From positions 62,001 to 126,000 of the forward strand of contig CAYGYG010000001.1 of the NCBI GenBank assembly GCA_964354155.1: 64,000 nucleotides of DNA, given 5' to 3'. Origin of the DNA: CAYGYG01 sp964354155. GTDB lineage: Bacteria; Hydrothermota; Tepidihabitantia; SM23-42; CAYGYG01. The notes beneath the pieces were generated by a model, which was not told the origin of the DNA, did not search any database, and saw only the letters and a program-made list of their open reading frames with translations. This document shows, piece after piece, positions 25,597-33,410 of the stretch; the stretch's first letter is position 1; each line of letters starts with the position of its first letter. Made by a program: the position numbers and the translations under genes.

Positions 25597-26742
25597 CTAT
25601 TCCAGCACGTGGATATTACGCTTGGCGCAGATGTCCTTTAGTTGCTTGGGCCAGATCGTAACGCTGACCTCGCCCAGATGAGCCGTCCGCAGAAGATACA
25701 TGTACGTGCGTGACTGTCCGATGCCGCCGCCGATCGAAAGCGGTATCTTATCATTCAAGATCGCCTGATGATAGGGCAGTTTCAGAAAGTCGAGCTGTCC
25801 GGTCATTTGCAGCTGTTGCTTGAGGGTATCCTTGGTCACTCGAACGCCCATGGAGGTCAGTTCGTGGCGCCGTTTGGTCACCGGGTTCCAGACCAGAATG
25901 TCGCCGTTGAGACCGTGCATCGGCTTGCCGGCATCCGATTTCGTCTCCGTCACCCAATCGTCATAGTCGGCGGCGCGCATCTCGTGGGGATAGCCGTCTT
26001 TGAGGGTCCAGCCAATACCGATGATGAATACCGCCGGCGCGACTTCCTGAATGACTTTGGTCTCACGCTGTTTGCGGGGCAGGTCCGGATACATGTCGAG
26101 AATCTCCTCAGCGTGGAGGAATTTCAGCTCCTTGGGAATCTCGGGATACGTGCTGTCCTTCAGGGCGGGGAATTTATTCCGGGTGTGCTGGGCGGCACCA
26201 TAAATGACTTTCCATATTTTGGTGACGACTTCCTTGAGGAGCTTCAGATTGCGCTGGTCGGCGGTGATGACGCGCTCCCAATCCCATTGGTCGACGTAGC
26301 TTGAGTGATCGTGGTCGAGAAAGTAGTCCTTGCGCACCGCTTTCATGTCCGTGCAAATGCCGGTGCCCGCCTTGCAGCCGAACTGAGCCAGGGCCATCCT
26401 CTTCCACTTCGTCGCCGCCTGCACTACCTGCGCCTGAATCCGGGGGGTGATGCCCAGGCCACACGGAAACTCAATCGGGGTCCGGGAACCGTCCCGGTCC
26501 AGATAGTCATTGACGCCGCTGTCACGGTCGACAATCAGGGGCACCTGAACCATTGTCAGGTTGAGTTCCTTGCACAAGTTCTTCTCAATATAGTCTTTGG
26601 CCTCGAAAAGCGCCTGCATTCTTTCCAGAGGGGAAAGCAGCGGTTTGTAGTCGTTGGGCAGGATCTTTTCGACCTCTTCATAGGTGCTTACACCAGGGCC
26701 GGCAAGATCTGCCTTCTTATCCTTATCGCCAGGGTTGCCCAT
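25597..26742 (-). CDS. asnA: aspartate-ammonia ligase
   Basis: Makes asparagine from aspartate, ammonia and ATP. 381 aa, against about 330 in E. coli; the extra length is mostly an N-terminal extension of about 30 polar residues (MGNPGDKDKKADLAGPGVST). The ATG is firmly placed by AAGGAGGT. The class II synthetase-like fold shows LTMVQVPLIVDRDSGVNDYL, DHDHSSYVDQWDWERVI, and near the end IPLSIGGGIGQSRTYMYLLR (motif 3 arginine). Monocistronic, with its own promoter and a hairpin in the leader. Confidence 0.95.
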   Translation of the reverse strand: MGNPGDKDKKADLAGPGVSTYEEVEKILPNDYKPLLSPLERMQALFEAKDYIEKNLCKELNLTMVQVPLIVDRDSGVNDYLDRDGSRTPIEFPCGLGITPRIQAQVVQAATKWKRMALAQFGCKAGTGICTDMKAVRKDYFLDHDHSSYVDQWDWERVITADQRNLKLLKEVVTKIWKVIYGAAQHTRNKFPALKDSTYPEIPKELKFLHAEEILDMYPDLPRKQRETKVIQEVAPAVFIIGIGWTLKDGYPHEMRAADYDDWVTETKSDAGKPMHGLNGDILVWNPVTKRRHELTSMGVRVTKDTLKQQLQMTGQLDFLKLPYHQAILNDKIPLSIGGGIGQSRTYMYLLRTAHLGEVSVTIWPKQLKDICAKRNIHVLE

Positions 26743-26797
26743 TAGTTACCTCCTTGATATCGATACGGTTGGGCTGAGAAAAGTGACTCAAACTGGG

Positions 26798-26813
26798 CCC
26801 GGATTCATCCGGG
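26798..26813 (-). other. hairpin in the asnA 5' leader
   Basis: CCCGGAT / ATCCGGG, 7-bp stem with a 2-nt loop, midway in the roughly 108-nt leader of asnA. It may be a regulatory structure; no known riboswitch class is recognised. Confidence 0.35.
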
Positions 26814-26856
26814 GCACGGCAGGTTTTATCCTGAGAATCAACGGACCGAGGTGGTG

Positions 26857-26884
26857 AGTATACGCAAGATCGGACGCTTGTCAA
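26857..26884 (-). promoter_or_regulatory. promoter of asnA
   Basis: Minus strand TTGACA (26879-26884), 16-nt spacer, TATACT (26857-26862). The TGA within TTGACA (26881-26883) is the stop codon of the upstream regulator gene. Confidence 0.7.
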
Positions 26885-29800
26885 TCCGTTTGTGACGGTC
26901 CGGTGAGCTTGCGGCAGAGGGCGGCAGTTTCCGCCGAAGGCTCCCGCTGAAGCTCCTTGCGAAACAATTCGCACATTCGCCCGTAAGCCGTTTCAACCGC
27001 GGACCGGTCCCCGGCCAGAGCCGATGCCTTGAATAGCAGGTGGTAATACTTCTCGACAAATGGTTCCTGATGCACCAGGCGACGAGCGTATTCAAGTGCT
27101 TCCGGGCCAACACCAATCTGGACGTAGTGCTCGGTCAACTCAGCCAGTGCCGCGACGAACGCGCTGTGTACCGACTCACGGCACTCCTGAGCCCAGCTTG
27201 AATAGTTGTCCTCGAGAAAACTGACCGGCGCCAATTCGACCGCGACCTTCAGCTTATCACAGATGGTTCCGCGGTCGGCCTTTGACGACGGCGGTGCGGT
27301 CTGCATCAGCGCCAGGAATTCGAGATAGTCGGCGGCTATTCTGTAGTCGGGCGAGATGCCGTAGCTGTGCATGATACGGGCAATGAGTTTAGGAAGAAAA
27401 GGAAACGCCTGGTTGATGCGGGCAACGGCCGACCTTAAGTTCTGGAATCCAGTGCGCGCGGCCGAGCCGGGCCAGGCATGTTCGACCAGTTTTTCCCGTG
27501 CATGCCACCCGGGATGCGTGGCCAGGAATTCGAAGAGCGTCTTGTGCCTCTGGGCGTACCAGCGAACCGGAAATTCCTGACCCCCGGGCAGGTAGACCTT
27601 CAGCTGACCCCCAGTGGTGATCCGAAGATGGTGCCGATAGCGTGCGGCCACACTGTCATATACGCGCCGGGCGGCGGTACGCACCGAGCTGTCCGGTGAT
27701 TGCATCAGGTTGACGGCGGTGGCGGCATCGCAGCGGCCGACAACTTGTTTCAAATAATCCCCGCGCGAGCAGGTCTTGAGGCCATCAAAATACATCTCGA
27801 CCATGCCCGAGCGGCAGCTGGACTCGAACAGATAGTCATAGCCGTTTTGCTGAGCGAGGGCGAGCGCCCGGTTGAGATATCCGGTCCAGGCGCGGCGTTG
27901 GCCGCGCCGATAATGGAAAAAAGCAAGCCCGATCAAGGCCACGGCGGTGAAGTACTTGAGCCCCGACCGCTCCGACAACGACAAAGAGCTCTCCAGGCAG
28001 GAGCGTGCCTGGCGATGGTGTCCGGTCTGCACCGCGATTTGAGCCAAACCATAATGGGCTTGGGCTCCGATGAACCCGGCGGCGCCGGCACGCGCGGCTT
28101 TTTCGAATAGACTCTGCGCCAGGGAATGGTTGCCGGCCTGCAGGTGGCGCTTGCCCAGAAGAAGATTGATGAGTGGTTCGATTTCCTTGTCATTCAATGA
28201 ACGATTCATTTCCTGGGCCCGGGCGATCGACTCATCGAAGCCCGAAAAGTCTTGTTCCATCAGGTGGAGCTCGCTCCACGCGGTCAACGTCGTCAGCAGG
28301 GCCCTCTGTTCACCATACGACTGGGCCGCGGTCATGCTCTCGGCTAGAAGCCGGCGCGCGTGATCGAACTGTCCGGTGAGCATTTTTGTGGTCGCCAGAT
28401 TGTTATAAATGATGCTCATGCCGGACAGGACCACCTGCTCGCCGAGCTTGAGGGCGCGTTCATAGCTTGCCGTCGCTTTCGCAAAATCGCCGGTGATCTG
28501 GGAAACCAGCCCGAGATTGGTGACAATAATCGCTTCAGGTCTCTTGTGCCGGTTCTGAACCAGAGCCAGGGCCCGATTAAGACGTCGGGCCACGCCGGTG
28601 TAGGAGCCCTGGGCGATGTCAAGGGCGCACAGGGAATTGATGATCAGCGCCTTGAGCTCCTTTTCACTAGGCGGACACAACAGCAGAGCGCTCCGGCCCA
28701 GAGCCCGCGCGCGCTCGACCTGACCGCGACGCTTGAACAATACCGACAAACGATAACTCGAAACTGCCTGCCCCAGCCGTTCTTTCCTGGCGGCAAACTT
28801 GTCCAGAGTATCCTGAAAGGTCGCCCGCGCTTCGTCCCACTTGCCCTCGTCCATAAGCACCGAGCCCTTGATATACAACAGCCAGGGTTGACTCTGCTGG
28901 AGGTCGGGGCTGATCTTGGCCAGCCAGGGCCCGATACGGCCGCTCCAGCCCCGCGTGATGATATCCCGACGGTAATGCTTGACGATCGCAGCGGCGCCCT
29001 TGGCCTGGTCGCCGGCGGCCAAAAGATGATTCACGGCGGAGGCAATGTCGTTTTTGCGAAGGCAATACTGGGCCGCCCGCTGATTGAGTGCGACATACTG
29101 CTCGGGATCGGTCGCGTGCAGCTTGGCGAGAAGAAACTCTTTGAAAAGACGGTGGTACTTATAGTATTTCTTCTTGTTTTTGAGCTCGTTGACAAAGAGG
29201 TTGTTGCGGACGAGATAATCAAGGATGGCGGCCGACTTAGACTGCATGAAAATCGCGTCGCACGCTTCCGGCGTCAGAACCTCCAAGATTGCGGATTTGG
29301 TTAGGAAGGACCGGATGCGCGGCGCTTGCCGGCTCAGAATCTCCGAGGCGAAGTAGTTGAACATATGTTCTTCGGATCGCTCGAGGTTCGCCCCCGGTTC
29401 GGATTCCGGAAGGTGCAGGATAGAGTGGATGCCGGTGATCCAACCTTCGAAATACTCCCAGGCGTTGCGCAGGCGGACCGTATCGACCCGCCCCTGATAA
29501 GCACTTTGTGCCTCTTCCAGCGTGAACTTGAGCTCGGGCGTATGAAGCTCGAAGATCTCATTGTGGCTGCGCAGGCGGGCCAGGGAAAACGGCGGGTAAT
29601 TGCGGGAGGATAGGATGATGTGAATATTCGGGGGCAAGTATTCGATCAAAAACTCGAGAAGACGATTGACCGGCTTGGCCGACTCGACATGATGGTAATC
29701 GTCAAAGATGAAATAGAAATCATCGTGAATGCTCTTGAAGAGATCGTTGATGAAGGTGCGGGCCACGAGATTGACGTTCTGGACCGGATTACCGAGATCC

Positions 29801-30105
29801 AGCGCCGCTTGAGTCCTTGCTCCGAAGCGGGCATGGTGCTGGCGGATGCCGTAGATGAGATGAGCGACAAAAACACCGAGGTCACGGTCGTCGGTGTCCA
29901 GATTGAACCAGACGTATTTCTCGCCCAGGGTTGCCGCCAACGAGGCAATCAAGGTCGTCTTGCCGTACCCGGCGGCGGCACAGACCATGGTGAATCTCTT
30001 GCCAAGGTTGTCGCGGATCGGGTCGAGGAGCCGGCATCTCAATACGGTGTCACCGCGGGGTTTGGGCGGCAACAGCTTGGTCGCCAAAATCATTCTCGTC
30101 AGCAT
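26881..30105 (-). CDS. large MalT-like STAND ATPase with C-terminal SARP/BTAD domain
   Basis: 1074 aa transcriptional regulator-like protein. A STAND/NB-ARC-type ATPase starts at residue 1, with Walker A CAAAGYGKTTLI (about 42-53) and a Walker B-like FYFIFDDYHHVESA, as in MalT. The middle is TPR repeats (LNRALALVQNRHKRPEAIIV, YERALKLGEQVVLSGMSIIY). From about residue 800 a winged-helix-like segment occurs (VRWYAQRHKTLFEFLATHPG, HAWPGSAARTGFQNLRSAVA). The C-terminus is a bacterial transcriptional activator (BTAD) domain ending MCELFRKELQREPSAETAAL. There is no LuxR-type HTH. The start at 30105 (or 30093) is downstream of the promoter; the frame continues upstream through it, which is not coding. 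Ligand and targets unknown; asnA follows closely. Confidence 0.8.
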   Translation of the reverse strand: MLTRMILATKLLPPKPRGDTVLRCRLLDPIRDNLGKRFTMVCAAAGYGKTTLIASLAATLGEKYVWFNLDTDDRDLGVFVAHLIYGIRQHHARFGARTQAALDLGNPVQNVNLVARTFINDLFKSIHDDFYFIFDDYHHVESAKPVNRLLEFLIEYLPPNIHIILSSRNYPPFSLARLRSHNEIFELHTPELKFTLEEAQSAYQGRVDTVRLRNAWEYFEGWITGIHSILHLPESEPGANLERSEEHMFNYFASEILSRQAPRIRSFLTKSAILEVLTPEACDAIFMQSKSAAILDYLVRNNLFVNELKNKKKYYKYHRLFKEFLLAKLHATDPEQYVALNQRAAQYCLRKNDIASAVNHLLAAGDQAKGAAAIVKHYRRDIITRGWSGRIGPWLAKISPDLQQSQPWLLYIKGSVLMDEGKWDEARATFQDTLDKFAARKERLGQAVSSYRLSVLFKRRGQVERARALGRSALLLCPPSEKELKALIINSLCALDIAQGSYTGVARRLNRALALVQNRHKRPEAIIVTNLGLVSQITGDFAKATASYERALKLGEQVVLSGMSIIYNNLATTKMLTGQFDHARRLLAESMTAAQSYGEQRALLTTLTAWSELHLMEQDFSGFDESIARAQEMNRSLNDKEIEPLINLLLGKRHLQAGNHSLAQSLFEKAARAGAAGFIGAQAHYGLAQIAVQTGHHRQARSCLESSLSLSERSGLKYFTAVALIGLAFFHYRRGQRRAWTGYLNRALALAQQNGYDYLFESSCRSGMVEMYFDGLKTCSRGDYLKQVVGRCDAATAVNLMQSPDSSVRTAARRVYDSVAARYRHHLRITTGGQLKVYLPGGQEFPVRWYAQRHKTLFEFLATHPGWHAREKLVEHAWPGSAARTGFQNLRSAVARINQAFPFLPKLIARIMHSYGISPDYRIAADYLEFLALMQTAPPSSKADRGTICDKLKVAVELAPVSFLEDNYSSWAQECRESVHSAFVAALAELTEHYVQIGVGPEALEYARRLVHQEPFVEKYYHLLFKASALAGDRSAVETAYGRMCELFRKELQREPSAETAALCRKLTGPSQTD

Positions 30106-30130
30106 ATCGGGTAGCCTCGCATCGAGAATT

Positions 30131-30158
30131 ATTATAGCCCGGGCCCGGCCGATGTCAA
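30131..30158 (-). promoter_or_regulatory. promoter of the MalT/SARP-type regulator
   Basis: Minus strand TTGACA (30153-30158), 16-nt G/C-rich spacer, TATAAT (30131-30136). Both hexamers are perfect. It falls inside the upstream open frame and shows that the true start is at or below 30105. Confidence 0.8.
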
Positions 30159-30191
30159 GCCGCAAGAAGACACCCATACCTCATACCTCGG

Positions 30192-30223
30192 TTAGGCACT
30201 TAGCCAATTGGCTAAGTGCCTAA
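30192..30223. repeat. perfect 32-bp palindrome centred on CCAATTGG (family E)
   Basis: From TTAGGCACTTAGCCAA to its exact reverse complement with no loop. Lies 34 nt upstream of the regulator's -35 element and could be a dimer-binding operator or a repeat. A degraded relative is at 14215-14250. Confidence 0.8.
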
Positions 30224-30443
30224 GTGGAAGGATGCGTGAAGGCGTACTGCCCGCGTCTTCCGAAGCAAGATAATGATGGCCGGACGGCGTTAACAAACCG
30301 CCCGTGGCGAGTACTATTAGCGAGGCCAAGGTGAGCGGCCGGCCACCTTGACCGGATCTGCTTGGTCGTTTTCTTCAGCGCCTTCGTTGCGCTCAACCTT
30401 CTGGCGATTCTGGGACGGTGATTCGGGACCGGACTTACGGTTC
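30224..30443. other. intergenic stretch with no recognised gene
   Basis: A G/C-rich stretch between the palindrome and the TMTC-like gene. A 75-codon minus-strand frame starting GTG at 30447 overlaps the upstream stop, but it is Arg-rich, resembles nothing and looks like noise. CGGCCGGCC occurs near 30340. Confidence 0.5.
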
Positions 30444-32456
30444 TCACCTCTTCGGTGATTTCTCGAGGAGCTTGAGCAGGTCCGGGCTGGGGGTTTGACC
30501 GAGATCCTGAACGATCTCGGCGTCGCGCCGGGCCTTTTCCAGATTACCCATGCGCAGGTAAGCCAGACCGCGGTTATTGTAGGCCATGCCCAGCTTGGGA
30601 TCGATGCTCAGGGCGCGGTTGAAATCGACAACCGCCCGACCGTAGTCCTGTTTCATGTAATAGGCCAGGCCGCGGTTACTGAAGACAATGGTGAGGATGG
30701 GATCGCCGGGGTTTCGCGCGACTAGCTGGTCATAATCGGCGATGGCCTGATCATAGGCACCCTTGCTGTGGTAGGCAAGGGCCCGGTTGTTGTACACTTT
30801 CAAATAATCAGGGTCGGCGCGCAGGGCTTGATCATAGTCGATGATCGCCTGATCCCATTTCCCGATCATGTAGTAGACCAAGCCGCGGTTATTGTAGGCT
30901 TTGGCCAAGGTCGGTTCGAGCCGAATCGCCTCGTCGAAGTCGGCAAGCGCCGAATCGTACGCGGCCTTGCCATATAAGGCCAAGCCGCGGTTGTTATGGA
31001 CTCGGGCGCTGCGCGGATCAAGCTGCAGAGCTTTGCCGTAGTCTTCGATCGCACCGGCAGCATCGCCCAGCGCCTGGCGGGCCAAACCGCGATTATTGTA
31101 GGCCAGGACGTACTCCGGATCGAGGCGGATTGCTTCATCGAAGTCACTCAGGGCCGGTCGATGATTCCCCCGGGCATGGTAAGCCAGGCCGCGGTTGTTG
31201 TAGGCGACCGGAATCTGCGGATAGTGACTGAGGACATTGGTCCAGAGGGTGATGCTGTCGCGCCAGACTCGGGTGCGGTTCCAGGTCAGCATCGACAGAA
31301 CAACTATCATCGCCCCGCACGCCACGGACCAGAACCGCCTGTCTCTACGACACGAGTGTGTCCCGGAGGGAGATACAGTCGTAAGATCGCGATGTCCGGC
31401 GGCCCGGTCAAGGAACACGGCTACGAGGTAGAAGATGCCGAACGAGGCCATGTACGTATACCGTTCCGCAATTGCCTGGCCGGCCGGGACGATCTGAATG
31501 ACCGGCAACAGCGTGCCGATGAAGAAACCGCAGCCGAAGAGCACGGCCCGTGAACGCCGGCCGTAGATGATGAGCAGAGCGGCGATTCCAGTAACAACCG
31601 CGAGCGAGAGCAGAGTCGCCCCATTGACTGCCTGACCCAGGGCTTGAGGCAGGGGATAGACGCCGGACAATTTCACGGGCAGGACAGTCTTGAAAAGATA
31701 GAAGGCGAGCGAATGCGCAGCGATTACGGCATTTTGAAAGAAGTTGAAGGAAGTCTCCTCGCTCATCGCTCCGGCCGCGCTCTGGGAGAAGATGGCTATC
31801 ACGAGGCATACCGCCGAGATCGCGAAATAGGGGATTTTCTCCATCCAGACCGAACGGTCGAAGCGGCGTCGCTTCAGGAAATCGATTAGGATCAGGCTTA
31901 GCGGTATGGTCACGGCCATCGACTTGGCGAGAGCGGACAGGAGGGCGAGCAGGATGGAGAGGAAGAACAGGCCGCGGTTTCGCCCGGGGCGGTAGAGGTA
32001 TGAGATGACCGACCCAAGGTAGAAGAGAGAGTAGAGTACATCTTTGCGCTCACTCACCCAGGCGACTGATTCTACCCGGAGGGGGTGGACCGCGAAGAGG
32101 AGGGCGGCGAAGAACGACGCCCAGACGCTTTTGGTCAACAAAATGAGAAGCCAGAAAACGAGCAGGCAGTTAAGAACATGAAGAATCAAGTTGGTCAGGT
32201 GATAGGCTCTTGGATCAAGCCCGAAGAACCGGTATTCTACGGCGTAAGATATGATTGTCGCGGGCAGGTAGGCCCCGGCGTAGAAGGAGGAGAAAGCCTT
32301 AACTACCGATTTTATATCAAGATGCCGGATATCCGGATTCTCGGTCACGTAGCTGTCGTCATCCCAGTTGGTGAAGCCGTTGCCAAGGGATGGGAAGAAG
32401 GCAACCGTGGTAACGAGAACGATCAAGACGATGCCGGCCAGGATGTATTTGTTCAT
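30444..32456 (-). CDS. TMTC/PMT-like membrane glycosyltransferase with C-terminal TPR repeats
   Basis: 670 aa integral membrane protein. Residues 1-400 have about ten hydrophobic segments and the luminal/periplasmic motif GNGFTNWDDDSYVTENPDI (acidic pair expected at the lipid-phosphate-sugar site). HPLRVESVAWVSERKDVLYS follows, a signature of TMTC-type O-mannosyltransferase-like proteins in bacteria. Residues 420-660 are seven or so TPRs, each with AYNNRGLAYH-type starts and 34-residue spacing. Likely transfers a sugar to exported proteins; donor unknown. Odd feature: residues about 358-372 (DLTTVSPSGTHSCRR) are encoded by a palindromic repeat. Confidence 0.8.
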   Translation of the reverse strand: MNKYILAGIVLIVLVTTVAFFPSLGNGFTNWDDDSYVTENPDIRHLDIKSVVKAFSSFYAGAYLPATIISYAVEYRFFGLDPRAYHLTNLILHVLNCLLVFWLLILLTKSVWASFFAALLFAVHPLRVESVAWVSERKDVLYSLFYLGSVISYLYRPGRNRGLFFLSILLALLSALAKSMAVTIPLSLILIDFLKRRRFDRSVWMEKIPYFAISAVCLVIAIFSQSAAGAMSEETSFNFFQNAVIAAHSLAFYLFKTVLPVKLSGVYPLPQALGQAVNGATLLSLAVVTGIAALLIIYGRRSRAVLFGCGFFIGTLLPVIQIVPAGQAIAERYTYMASFGIFYLVAVFLDRAAGHRDLTTVSPSGTHSCRRDRRFWSVACGAMIVVLSMLTWNRTRVWRDSITLWTNVLSHYPQIPVAYNNRGLAYHARGNHRPALSDFDEAIRLDPEYVLAYNNRGLARQALGDAAGAIEDYGKALQLDPRSARVHNNRGLALYGKAAYDSALADFDEAIRLEPTLAKAYNNRGLVYYMIGKWDQAIIDYDQALRADPDYLKVYNNRALAYHSKGAYDQAIADYDQLVARNPGDPILTIVFSNRGLAYYMKQDYGRAVVDFNRALSIDPKLGMAYNNRGLAYLRMGNLEKARRDAEIVQDLGQTPSPDLLKLLEKSPKR
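31338..31385. repeat. family D palindromic repeat inside a coding sequence
   Basis: CTCTACGACACGAGTGTGTC ... GGGAGATACAGTCGTA, closely matching the intergenic copy at 24326-24385. It sits in frame in the TMTC-like gene without introducing a stop, in the loop between the last membrane segments. Confidence 0.7.
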
Positions 32457-32532
32457 CGACGTGCCGCGATTCTACATAAAACAGAGCGATAAGTCAAGAC
32501 TTATGAAGACAAAACCCGAATCCTTTGGCCTA

Positions 32533-32561
32533 TTGACAATGCCCTTCGAGTGAATTATAAT
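32533..32561 (+). promoter_or_regulatory. promoter of tRNA-Ser(UGA)
   Basis: TTGACA (32533-32538), 17-nt spacer, TATAAT (32556-32561). The mature tRNA begins 9 nt after the -10, so transcription starts at or within 1-2 nt of the tRNA 5' end. Confidence 0.85.
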
Positions 32562-32569
32562 GCCCCTCT

Positions 32570-32652
32570 GGAGAGCTATCCTAACTGGTAAGGAGCCTGA
32601 CTTGAAATCAGGTGCCCTTCGGGGCTTGGGGGTTCGAGTCCCTCGCTCTCCG
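32570..32652 (+). tRNA. tRNA-Ser (anticodon UGA)
   Basis: 83 nt. Acceptor GGAGAGC / GCTCTCC is perfect. D-arm TCC...GGA, anticodon stem CCTGA/TCAGG with loop CTTGAAA. Long variable arm with stem GCCC TTCG GGGC (class II tRNA). T-arm with TTCGAGT. Discriminator G. CCA is not encoded. Together with the second gene at 33300 it covers UCN and AGY serine codons. Confidence 0.95.
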
Positions 32653-32653
32653 T

Positions 32654-32672
32654 GTGCCGTCGGAGACGGCAC
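32654..32672 (+). terminator. hairpin directly 3' of tRNA-Ser(UGA)
   Basis: GTGCCGTC GGA GACGGCAC, an 8-bp perfect stem one base after the discriminator; no T-tract. The second tRNA-Ser gene has a matching hairpin at the same place with a different but compensated stem. It may act in 3' processing or termination. Confidence 0.55.
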
Positions 32673-32735
32673 AGCGTATGGCGTGTGGCCAATAGCGTAT
32701 GGCAGAAGACAATAAACAACAAAGAAGGAGTTACG

Positions 32736-33089
32736 ATGGCCTTCAGGTTTGAGAATCTGCAGATATGGCAGTTGGCGATTGAGTACGGCGAGAAAATACA
32801 CGGCTTGACCAAGAAGTTTCCGCGGTCCGAGCTGTTTGTCTTGACTTCGGATTTGAATCGCGCAGGAATATCAGTTGCCTCGAACATTGCTGAGGGATCA
32901 GGCAGCACGAGTCATCGTGAGTTCGCCAGATTTCTCAACATTGCGCTTAAGTCGACAATGGAGACGGTGTCTCAATTATTCGTTGCGAAAAGAAGAGGCT
33001 ACATCACTGGTGAAGAGTTTGGCGATGCCTATGGCGACGGCGAGTTATTGGCAAAGAAAGTCCAGAGCTTCATCAAGAGTTTGAAATAG
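32736..33089 (+). CDS. four-helix-bundle protein (S23 / 23S intervening-sequence type)
   Basis: 117 aa. The ATG at 32736 is placed by GAAGGAG. The sequence is typical of the family: RFENLQIWQLAIEYGEKIHG, then FVLTSDLNRAGISVASNIAE and GSGSTSHREFARFLNIALKS. Members were first found in intervening sequences of 23S rRNA genes, but most are stand-alone genes of unknown role. Here it lies between two tRNA-Ser genes, read in the same direction, and probably depends on the tRNA promoter. The flanks are repeat-rich, so the gene may have arrived with a mobile segment. Confidence 0.85.
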   Translation: MAFRFENLQIWQLAIEYGEKIHGLTKKFPRSELFVLTSDLNRAGISVASNIAEGSGSTSHREFARFLNIALKSTMETVSQLFVAKRRGYITGEEFGDAYGDGELLAKKVQSFIKSLK

Positions 33090-33104
33090 GCTGGTGGCAC
33101 GCCT

Positions 33105-33285
33105 CTATTACTATCAGCCATTGGCTGCCATTTCTTGAATTTTCTTTCGTTCTTTCTTTTGCCATAAGCTATTAGCCATCTGCTATTTTGCCACTTGCAG
33201 ATTGTTATCAGCCAGAAGTATCTGATTTTTTCCGTTCTTTTGCCACAAGCTATTAGCTATAAGCTATATGCCACTTAGAGTTTGT
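33105..33285. repeat. GCTATTAGC/GCCAT-rich repeat cluster (family G)
   Basis: Two approximate direct copies (from CGTTCTTTC near 33150 and CGTTCTTTTG near 33234) each hold GCCATAAGCTATTAGC- or AAGCTATTAGCTATAAGC-like words. Similar words in the opposite sense follow both tRNA genes (32665-32705, 33405-33440). No gene in this stretch. Confidence 0.5.
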
Positions 33286-33299
33286 CCTCTGGACAAACA

Positions 33300-33388
33300 G
33301 GAGAGGTGGCCGAGTGGTCTAAGGCACCCGCTTGCTAAGCGGTTTCTCGCCGAAAGGTGGGACGGGAGTTCGAATCTCCCCCTCTCCG
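33300..33388 (+). tRNA. tRNA-Ser (anticodon GCU)
   Basis: 89 nt. Acceptor GGAGAGG / CCTCTCC is perfect. D-arm GCC...GGC, anticodon loop TTGCTAA in stem CCCGC/GCGGT (one C-U mismatch at the top pair), long variable arm, T-stem GGGAG/CTCCC with TTCGAAT. Discriminator G, no encoded CCA. A small TTTGTCC TCT GGACAAA hairpin lies just upstream (33281-33297). Confidence 0.95.
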
Positions 33389-33389
33389 T

Positions 33390-33410
33390 GTGCCACGTCG
33401 TGCGTGGCAC
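33390..33410 (+). terminator. hairpin directly 3' of tRNA-Ser(GCU)
   Basis: GTGCCACG TCGTG CGTGGCAC, an 8-bp perfect stem one base after the discriminator, mirroring 32654-32672 and followed by the same AGC. Confidence 0.55.

Noticed and set aside
26743..26856. Asparagine or amino-acid riboswitch in the asnA leader
   Set aside because: Only one short 7-bp hairpin is visible; no T-box specifier/antiterminator or known aptamer pattern was found.
30106..30177. Extra N-terminal residues of the MalT/SARP-type regulator
   Set aside because: This part of the frame contains a perfect TTGACA-16-TATAAT promoter, so it is upstream of the transcript.
30220..30447. 75-codon Arg-rich frame after the TMTC-like gene
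   Set aside because: No ribosome site, low-complexity Arg/Lys/Ser composition and overlap with a repeat region.
33105..33285. Possible CRISPR array (GCTATTAGC repeats)
   Set aside because: Repeats are irregular in length and spacing, there are no uniform spacers and no cas genes in the window.
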